Notes under the pieces: model-generated | The model's input: only the letters and a program-made list of their open reading frames with translations | What the model was told of the DNA's origin: nothing | Database searches by the model: none | Assembly: GCA_946183095.1 (NCBI GenBank) | Contig: CAMHBE010000136.1 | Coordinates: 1-5,967, forward strand | DNA: 5,967 nucleotides | Source of the DNA: an uncultured Clostridia bacterium | GTDB lineage: Bacteria > Bacillota > Clostridia > Oscillospirales > Ruminococcaceae | Reading direction: 5' to 3' | Program-made: the position numbers and the translations under genes | Shown: positions 1-4,056 of the stretch, in pieces | Numbering within the stretch: position 1 is the first letter of the stretch | How the letters are laid out: each line of letters opens with the position of its first letter

Positions 1-1
1 C

Positions 2-100
2 GCCTTTGGCGGTCAAAGCACTGCATCGTGCAGTGGAGCGCGCAGCTCTGGTCCCGTCTGGAAAGACGGCGCGAACGCGCTGCTGCACCTGCTTTATTGA
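2..100 (+). CDS. Possible C-terminal tail (32 codons) of an unrecognised upstream gene
   Basis: Frame 2 is open from the left edge to a TGA at 98-100, and the terminator begins 8 bases later, the usual layout for the last gene of an operon. Codons (GGC, AGC, CTG, GCG, AAC) resemble those of the genes downstream. The residues are rich in Gly, Ser and Ala at first and end in an aromatic/leucine-rich stretch (WKDGANALLHLLY). I recognise no family from so short a piece. The alternative, that this is the 3' part of a structured RNA, is supported by the strong foldback at 19-88 and is given as a separate entry. Both readings are open; the left edge cuts off whatever would decide. Confidence 0.3.
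   Translation, partial: AFGGQSTASCSGARSSGPVWKDGANALLHLLY
19..88 (+). other. Highly foldable stretch, candidate 3' part of a structured RNA
   Basis: Several perfect complementary blocks lie within 70 bases. CACTGCA (19-25) can pair with TGCAGTG (29-35) around a 3-base loop. Alternatively GTGCAG (28-33) pairs with CTGCAC (83-88), followed after a small internal loop by AGCGCG (37-42) with CGCGCT (76-81), enclosing the hairpin CCGTC (54-58)/GACGG (65-69). The two folds share 28-35 and exclude each other. The stretch runs into a strong intrinsic terminator, as a small RNA gene would. I tested it by eye against tmRNA, SRP RNA, RNase P RNA, 6S RNA and 5S rRNA and saw no diagnostic core. It may instead be G+C-rich coding DNA that happens to fold. 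Confidence 0.3.
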
Positions 101-107
101 CACGCAG

Positions 108-136
108 AAAGCTCCCACACGGGAGCTTTTATTTTT
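108..136 (+). terminator. Rho-independent terminator of the upstream transcription unit
   Basis: AAAGCTCCC (108-116) is perfectly complementary to GGGAGCTTT (121-129), giving a 9-bp stem with an ACAC loop, followed by the T-rich tract TTTTATTTTT (127-136). The T tract lies on the + side, so it ends transcription arriving from the left. It isolates whatever precedes position 100 from the phoH cluster, which has its own promoter downstream. Confidence 0.95.
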
Positions 137-167
137 CCCGAAATTGCAAAAAAATTCCAAAAACCCC

Positions 168-196
168 TTTATTTTCGGAATGTTTTGTGCTATAAT
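168..196 (+). promoter_or_regulatory. Sigma-A-type promoter for the phoH cluster, extended -10
   Basis: TATAAT at 191-196 is a perfect -10 box and is preceded directly by TGC (188-190), making an extended -10. The best -35 candidate is TTTATT (168-173) with a 17-base spacer; it is weak, which fits an extended -10 promoter. The predicted start of transcription is near 202-204, giving phoH a leader of about 60 bases. The promoter lies 50 bases after the upstream terminator and is the only strong promoter I see in the window. Confidence 0.8.
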
Positions 197-201
197 ACAC
201 T

Positions 202-267
202 ATGTATGAAATATTATCATGCAATAAGCACTACCGTGAGTATGCCGTGAAAGGAAACAGTGTATGA
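202..267 (+). CDS. Possible leaderless 21-residue ORF overlapping the phoH start
   Basis: ATG at 202-204 opens a 21-codon frame that ends at TGA 265-267, so its stop overlaps the phoH start as ATGA (264-267). The predicted transcription start (about 202-204) coincides with this ATG, so the mRNA would be leaderless for this ORF; there is no Shine-Dalgarno sequence. The peptide (MYEILSCNKHYREYAVKGNS V) has no recognised domain. A second, shorter frame (206-250, 14 codons) starts 4 bases later. The coupling-type overlap is suggestive, but an ORF this short can occur by chance, and phoH has a good Shine-Dalgarno site of its own. Confidence 0.2.
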   Translation: MYEILSCNKHYREYAVKGNSV

Positions 268-1223
268 CAGAACTTACCGCACAGGTAGATGATCTCGAAA
301 AGCTGCATCAGCTTTTCGGCGATTTTGACTCAAATATCAATATAATACAGAAAGAATACGGCGTGTCTGTGTTCAGCCGTGACGGTTCGGTAAAGATCGT
401 CGGTCAGGAGGACAGAACACAAAGCGCTCTCAAAGCGATAGAGGGACTTCTGGAACTTATCGACCGCGGCGAAACGATCAATGACATGAGCGTCCGGTAT
501 GTTATCGGGCTCGTGAACGAGGGTGCCGAGGAACAGGTCACGGAGATCGGCGGAGATACCGTTTGCGTGACATTTACCGGCAAGCCCGTCAAGGCAAAGA
601 CTATAGGTCAGAAAAAGTACATCGACTGCATTAAAAACAACACCATAGTGTTCGGCGTGGGTCCCGCGGGTACCGGCAAGACTTATCTCGCTGTCGCAAT
701 GGCGGTAAAGGCGTTCAAAGCACATGAGATAAACCGTATAATCCTCACGCGTCCTGCCGTTGAAGCGGGTGAAAAGCTGGGATTTCTGCCCGGTGACCTG
801 CAAAATAAGGTAGATCCGTACCTGCGTCCGCTGTATGACGCACTTTTCGACATGATGGGAGCGGAGAGCTATCAGCGCAATCTTGAAAAGAATATCATCG
901 AAGTTGCACCTCTGGCGTATATGCGCGGAAGAACACTCGATGACAGCTTTATAATCCTCGACGAAGCGCAGAACACCACGCCGGAACAGATGAAGATGTT
1001 CCTCACGCGTCTCGGGTTCAACAGCAAAATGGTCATAACCGGCGATATTACGCAGATAGACCTGCCGGATAATAAGCGTTCCGGACTTGTGGAGGCTGTA
1101 AAGATACTCAAAAACATAGACGATATCGCGATAACGCGCTTTTCGGAAAAGGACGTTGTACGTCACAAGCTCGTGCAGGATATAGTGCGGGCTTACGAGA
1201 AAGCAAGCGAGAAAAGAACATAA
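264..1223 (+). CDS. phoH: PhoH-family ATPase (PhoH/YbeZ)
   Basis: The product is a 319-residue P-loop ATPase of the PhoH/YbeZ family, cytoplasmic, at the usual length of the Bacillota proteins. Residues 1-110 form the N-terminal domain, with a KH-like look (the SVKIVGQ stretch followed by a helix containing ALKAIEGLLELI). The ATPase core has Walker A GPAGTGKT (133-140), the family stretch LTRPAVEAGEKLGFLPGDL, Walker B FIILDEAQN (229-237), and the sensor-like motif TGDITQIDLP (259-268). Start: AAAGGA at 250-255 lies 8 bases before the ATG. In bacteria where it has been studied, YbeZ partners YbeY in rRNA metabolism, and the ybeY gene follows here after 30 bases, which supports the same role. 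Its RNA substrate and any helicase activity are not readable from the sequence. The link to phosphate starvation implied by the name comes from E. coli PhoH and should not be assumed here. Confidence 0.96.
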   Translation: MTELTAQVDDLEKLHQLFGDFDSNINIIQKEYGVSVFSRDGSVKIVGQEDRTQSALKAIEGLLELIDRGETINDMSVRYVIGLVNEGAEEQVTEIGGDTVCVTFTGKPVKAKTIGQKKYIDCIKNNTIVFGVGPAGTGKTYLAVAMAVKAFKAHEINRIILTRPAVEAGEKLGFLPGDLQNKVDPYLRPLYDALFDMMGAESYQRNLEKNIIEVAPLAYMRGRTLDDSFIILDEAQNTTPEQMKMFLTRLGFNSKMVITGDITQIDLPDNKRSGLVEAVKILKNIDDIAITRFSEKDVVRHKLVQDIVRAYEKASEKRT

Positions 1224-1253
1224 AACGTAAATTTATGAACAACGGAGGCAGAT

Positions 1254-1733
1254 ATGATAACAGTCAGAGTTTTCGGTACAAACAAACAGAAGATAGTTCC
1301 CGTAACAAAGGAACTGCGAACACTTGTAAAGCACTGCTGCTCGGAAACGCTCTTTGAGGAAGGCTACAAGGGCGATTTTGAAGTTTCGGTGACGTTTGTA
1401 GACAACGAGGGTATCCGCGAGATCAACAGAGAATACCGCAATGTGGACAGGGAAACGGATGTGCTGTCGTTCCCGATGACAAATGAAGGCGAAGATTTCA
1501 GCGTTGACCCAGAGACAGGCTGCAATATGCTCGGTGATATAGTGCTTTCACTGGAAAAAGCTATCACGCAGGCAGAGGAATACGGTCACAGTTTCAAGCG
1601 CGAGGTGGCATTCCTCACCGTCCACTCGATGCTCCACCTGCTGGGGTATGACCATGAACGCAGCGAGGAAGAAGAACGCGAGATGTTCGGAAAGCAGGAC
1701 ATCGTGCTTGACGCAATGGGTCTGGAACGCTGA
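1254..1733 (+). CDS. ybeY: Endoribonuclease YbeY, 16S rRNA maturation factor
   Basis: This 159-residue protein is a metal-dependent single-strand endoribonuclease of the UPF0054 family, acting in the cytoplasm on 16S rRNA 3'-end maturation and late 30S quality control. The diagnostic metal site is complete: H124-S-M-L-H128-L-L-G-Y-D-H134-E, three histidines in the HxxxHxxxxxH pattern that bind zinc. The other family signature, YRNVDRETDVLSFP (61-74), is present, with R62 the likely counterpart of the catalytically important arginine. The length is normal and no residue of the site is missing. The start is fixed by GGAGG at 1244-1248, 5 bases before the ATG. It sits 30 bases after phoH and shares one base with dgkA (TGATG at 1731-1735), so dgkA is probably translated by ribosomes that finish ybeY. 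The genes for partners YbeZ/PhoH and Era are in the same cluster. Confidence 0.97.
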   Translation: MITVRVFGTNKQKIVPVTKELRTLVKHCCSETLFEEGYKGDFEVSVTFVDNEGIREINREYRNVDRETDVLSFPMTNEGEDFSVDPETGCNMLGDIVLSLEKAITQAEEYGHSFKREVAFLTVHSMLHLLGYDHERSEEEEREMFGKQDIVLDAMGLER

Positions 1734-2230
1734 TGAGCCGCATTGTAAAGGCACTCAGAAGTTTTTACTGCGCCGGACGCGGGATAGCGTACTGTCTGCG
1801 GCATGAGCGACATCTTCGGATCCATATAGCAGTGAGCGCCTATGTTTTGTATTTCTCGACATTCTACAGCTTCACACGCGGTGACTATGCGCTGATAGTG
1901 CTCACCTGCGCACTGGTCATAGCTGCCGAGATCATGAACACTTCAATAGAGGTAGTGATAGACAAGGTATCTCCGAAATACAATATGTTCGCGCTGATAG
2001 GCAAGGATATAGCTGCGGGAGCCGTTCTCGTGACAGCTATCGGTGCAATTGTCATCGGTGTGTTCATGTTCTGGGATGTTGATGTATTTGCAAGAATATT
2101 CGCCTATTTTACGGGAAATATCATCCGCCCTCTGATACTTCTTGCAACTCTCGCACTTGCGGTATGGTTCATAGCAAGCACAAAGCCTCGTAAGACCGGA
2201 AATAAAATGAAAAAGGAAACAGAAAAATGA
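1733..2230 (+). CDS. dgkA: DgkA-family membrane lipid kinase (undecaprenol/diacylglycerol kinase)
   Basis: The product is a 165-residue integral membrane kinase. In Gram-positive bacteria the family mainly phosphorylates undecaprenol with ATP, feeding the lipid carrier of cell-wall synthesis; diacylglycerol is the E. coli substrate. An amphipathic N-terminal part carries the family pattern FYCAGRGIAYCLRHERHLRIH (in part). The active site is intact: E66-I-M-N69-T-S-I-E73-V-V-I-D77, then GKDIAAGAVL (90-99) with K91 and D92. Likely membrane helices lie near 32-47, 52-72 and 93-113. Family members usually end after the third helix, at roughly 120-135 residues. Here a tail of about 50 residues adds a fourth hydrophobic segment (131-148) and a basic end. 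The start shares its A with the ybeY stop, and only a weak GGA lies upstream, which points to coupled translation. The tail overlaps the era start by ATGA. Substrate is inferred from taxonomy, not seen. Confidence 0.93.
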   Translation: MSRIVKALRSFYCAGRGIAYCLRHERHLRIHIAVSAYVLYFSTFYSFTRGDYALIVLTCALVIAAEIMNTSIEVVIDKVSPKYNMFALIGKDIAAGAVLVTAIGAIVIGVFMFWDVDVFARIFAYFTGNIIRPLILLATLALAVWFIASTKPRKTGNKMKKETEK

Positions 2231-3129
2231 CAAGATCGGTATTTGTAGCGATAACAGGCAGACCGAACGCGGGTAAGTCCTCGCTCACGAACCTGCTCGT
2301 AGGTGAAAAGATCGCAATAGTAAGCCCCAAACCCCAGACTACGCGAACCCGCATAAACGGAGTGCTTACGAAAGGTGAAACACAGTTCGTGTTCATAGAT
2401 ACTCCGGGAATGCACAAGCCGCGCACTAAGCTGTCAGAAAACATGGTCAAGGCGATAGAGAACAGCGTCGCGGATGTGGAAGTGTCGCTGCTTGTGGTCG
2501 ATGCCACCAAAAAGCCTGCCGCATTCGAGGAAAAGCTCATAGAGGACTTCAAGGCGAAGAAATGCGACGTGATACTGCTCATCAACAAAGTCGATCTTAT
2601 AAAGGACAAGAGCGAGTTGCTTGCAATGATAGACAGCTACTCGAAGCTGTACGACTTCGCGGATATAATACCGATAAGCGTGAAGAAACGCGACAACACC
2701 GAGCTGATAATCCCGGCAGTCGAAAAATATGCCGTAGAAAGCCCGCATTTCTTTGATGACGACCTGCCGACCGACCAGCCGGAGAAGGTGTGGCTGGCTG
2801 AGATAATCCGCGAAAAGCTGCTCAACAACCTGCACGACGAGATACCGCACGGGATAGCTGTGCAGGTTGAGTCACTCGAATATTCAAAGACCAACAAGGG
2901 CGAGGACATCGCCGATATCCGTATAGCGATAATATGTGAGAAGCAGTCCCACAAAGGCATGGTGATCGGCAAGGGCGGCTCCATGCTAAAAAAGATCGGT
3001 CAGCTCGCTCGAGAGGAAATGGAAGAATACTTTAGCATGAAGGTCAACATGAACTTGTGGGTAAAAGTCAAGGAGGACTGGCGCAACAACGAGAACGCTA
3101 TAATGGACTTCGGACTGAAATTCGAATGA
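2227..3129 (+). CDS. era: GTPase Era, 30S ribosome assembly factor
   Basis: The 300-residue product has the two-domain build of Era: an N-terminal Ras-like GTPase and a C-terminal KH domain that binds the 3' end of 16S rRNA during 30S assembly. GTPase motifs in order: G1 GRPNAGKS (11-18), G2 region KPQTTRTR (35-42), G3 DTPG (58-61), G4 NKVD (120-123), and G5 around S151-V-K. The Era-specific stretch SHKGMVIGKGGSMLKKIG (from about 241) holds the KH loop G248-K-G-G251, and the C-terminus has the family LWVKVKEDWRN (277-287). The length is typical. AAGGA at 2213-2217, 9 bases before the ATG, lies inside dgkA, and the genes overlap by 4 bases, so dgkA and era are coupled. G5 reads SVKK where many Era proteins have SA followed by a small residue; this looks like ordinary variation. 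In many relatives cdd (cytidine deaminase) lies just before era; it is absent here. Confidence 0.98.
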   Translation: MTRSVFVAITGRPNAGKSSLTNLLVGEKIAIVSPKPQTTRTRINGVLTKGETQFVFIDTPGMHKPRTKLSENMVKAIENSVADVEVSLLVVDATKKPAAFEEKLIEDFKAKKCDVILLINKVDLIKDKSELLAMIDSYSKLYDFADIIPISVKKRDNTELIIPAVEKYAVESPHFFDDDLPTDQPEKVWLAEIIREKLLNNLHDEIPHGIAVQVESLEYSKTNKGEDIADIRIAIICEKQSHKGMVIGKGGSMLKKIGQLAREEMEEYFSMKVNMNLWVKVKEDWRNNENAIMDFGLKFE

Positions 3130-3131
3130 TG

Positions 3132-3194
3132 CGATTTATTGCGGTTATTGCTGTCGCAGAGCGGGTTTGAATGTCGTGTTCACAAAATAAATCG
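3132..3194 (+). repeat. 9-bp inverted repeat spanning the era-recO spacer
   Basis: CGATTTATT (3132-3140) is exactly complementary to AATAAATCG (3186-3194), with 45 bases between. The first arm begins 2 bases after the era stop codon, and the second arm ends directly against the recO Shine-Dalgarno site AAAGGA (3195-3200). If it forms in RNA it could affect recO initiation or protect the era 3' end. It is A+U-rich with a long loop, so stability is doubtful. It is not a Rho-independent terminator, since no T tract follows. Confidence 0.3.
3177..3192 (+). repeat. TGTTCACAAAA element before recO (copy 1)
   Basis: TGTTCACAAAATAAAT lies 17 bases upstream of the recO start codon. The first 11 bases recur exactly at 4009-4019 before mutS2. 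It overlaps the right arm of the spacer's inverted repeat. A shared leader or operator element is possible, but two copies in A+T-rich spacers could also be coincidence. Confidence 0.25.
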
Positions 3195-3208
3195 AAAGGA
3201 ACAGAATT

Positions 3209-3961
3209 ATGCTTGTTACCGTTGACGGTATTGTTATCGGCAGGCGCTCTATCGGTGAGACCGGCTGTTTCATAGATGTGCTTACCGATGAATACGGTGT
3301 CATTGAAGCCGTCGCGCATGGTGTTAAGAAGCTGACGAGTAAGAATGCGGGTTCTGCCGCACTCTTTTCTTATTCAAGGTTCTGTTTCTCGAAAAACGGT
3401 GTAAAATACACACTCAACAGCGCTGAGCCGAAATTCAGCTTTCACGGCATTTCGTCCGACATCGAGTACCTTTCGCTTGCGGCGTACTTCGCGGATGTTC
3501 TGAAAGATACGGTGGCATCTGAGCAGGAAAACGCCGGTATGCTGCGCTTTGCGGCTGTAACTATGTATGAGCTTGACAAGAAGCGCAGATCCCTCGATCT
3601 GATAAAATCTGTGTTTGAGCTGCATATCTCTGCAATGCTCGGATTTTCGCCGGATCTGCGGGCTTGCAGGGTATGCGCCTGCTACGAGCATGAAAAAATG
3701 TATTTCGATGCTGTAAACTCGTGCATAGTATGCGGCGATTGTGTACAAGAATACAATGCACCTGCGGGACTTACTGAGCTGTCACCGGAATTGCTGTATG
3801 CCATGAGGTATATCGTGTTCTCGCCGGTGGATAAGATCTACAAGCTCGATGTCAATGCAGATGTTCAGCGTAAACTGTCTCTGCTCACAGAGGAGTATCT
3901 GCTGCATCAGCTTGACAGGGAATTCAGAAGTCTCGATTATTTCAAAACGATTAAATTATAA
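3209..3961 (+). CDS. recO: DNA repair protein RecO
   Basis: The 250-residue product fits RecO, the cytoplasmic recombination mediator that, with RecR (and RecF), displaces SSB and loads RecA on gapped DNA, and anneals complementary strands. The N-terminal third is the OB-fold: DGIVIGRRSIGETGCFIDVL (6-25), then an EYGVIEAVAHGVKK strand-turn typical of the family. A helical region follows (about 85-150). A four-cysteine zinc ribbon is complete: C153-x-x-C156 and C172-x-x-C175, with extra cysteines at 158 and 178. The C-terminal helices end in LDREFRSLDYFK. The length is normal. AAAGGA at 3195-3200 lies 8 bases before the ATG and fixes the start. recO following era is a common order in Bacillota. 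The 79-base spacer holds no convincing promoter or terminator, so recO is likely read from the era transcript. Confidence 0.95.
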   Translation: MLVTVDGIVIGRRSIGETGCFIDVLTDEYGVIEAVAHGVKKLTSKNAGSAALFSYSRFCFSKNGVKYTLNSAEPKFSFHGISSDIEYLSLAAYFADVLKDTVASEQENAGMLRFAAVTMYELDKKRRSLDLIKSVFELHISAMLGFSPDLRACRVCACYEHEKMYFDAVNSCIVCGDCVQEYNAPAGLTELSPELLYAMRYIVFSPVDKIYKLDVNADVQRKLSLLTEEYLLHQLDREFRSLDYFKTIKL

Positions 3962-3977
3962 AAATCAGATCATCTTA

Positions 3978-4006
3978 TTTACGCTCTGTGAGCGGATTTA
4001 TAAAAA
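3978..4006 (+). promoter_or_regulatory. Weak candidate promoter before mutS2
   Basis: In the 95-base A+T-rich spacer after recO, TTTACG (3978-3983) and TAAAAA (4001-4006) are 17 bases apart; TATAAA at 3999-4004 is a better -10 hexamer but would leave only 15 bases. Neither pairing is strong, and A+T-rich DNA gives such matches easily. If real, it would let mutS2 be expressed apart from the era-recO transcript. Confidence 0.25.
3982..3994 (+). other. Small hairpin after recO
   Basis: CGCTC (3982-3986) pairs with GAGCG (3990-3994) around a TGT loop, 20 bases after the recO stop. The following bases are GATTTATAAAA, not a T run, so it is at best a weak terminator or a 3'-end stabiliser of the recO message. 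Confidence 0.3.
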
Positions 4007-4037
4007 TATGTTCACAAAAATAATTATTATGTTCGCA
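4007..4037 (+). repeat. Direct repeat TATGTTC(A/G)CA, two copies 21 bases apart, before mutS2
   Basis: TATGTTCACA (4007-4016) and TATGTTCGCA (4028-4037) differ at one base and are spaced 21 bases start to start, two helical turns. The first copy contains the element shared with the recO leader. They lie just upstream of the mutS2 Shine-Dalgarno site (AAAGGGAG, 4045-4052). This could be a tandem operator or leader element. I found no partner half-site that would make either copy a Gram-positive LexA box (GAAC-N4-GTTC). Confidence 0.3.
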
Positions 4038-4056
4038 TTTTTTGAAAGGGAGAAAA

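Noticed and set aside
6..209. Open frame of 67 codons on the + strand at the left end
   Set aside because: It reads through the intrinsic terminator and the -10 box of the phoH promoter. A real gene would not span both, and the composition changes abruptly at the terminator.
151..1082. DinG/CRISPR-like or tandem repeat structure around the first gene
   Set aside because: No repeated units with regular spacing were found; apparent repeats are short A runs and common codons.
330..1166. Long open frame (278 codons) on the - strand opposite phoH
   Set aside because: It lies entirely inside phoH, whose motifs are complete. The antisense translation is rich in Tyr, Arg, His and Cys with no domain I recognise, and no ribosome binding site stands out. 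It is a shadow of the codon bias of phoH.
2434..2850. Antisense open frame (138 codons) inside era
   Set aside because: The era frame carries all GTPase motifs and normal length. The antisense frame has no recognisable domain and is explained by codon bias.
3168..3182. TGAA-N7-TTCA imperfect dyad before recO, considered as a LexA/SOS box
   Set aside because: The Gram-positive SOS box needs GAAC-N4-GTTC. The spacing and the inner bases do not fit, and the GTTC copies before mutS2 also lack the matching GAAC half-site.
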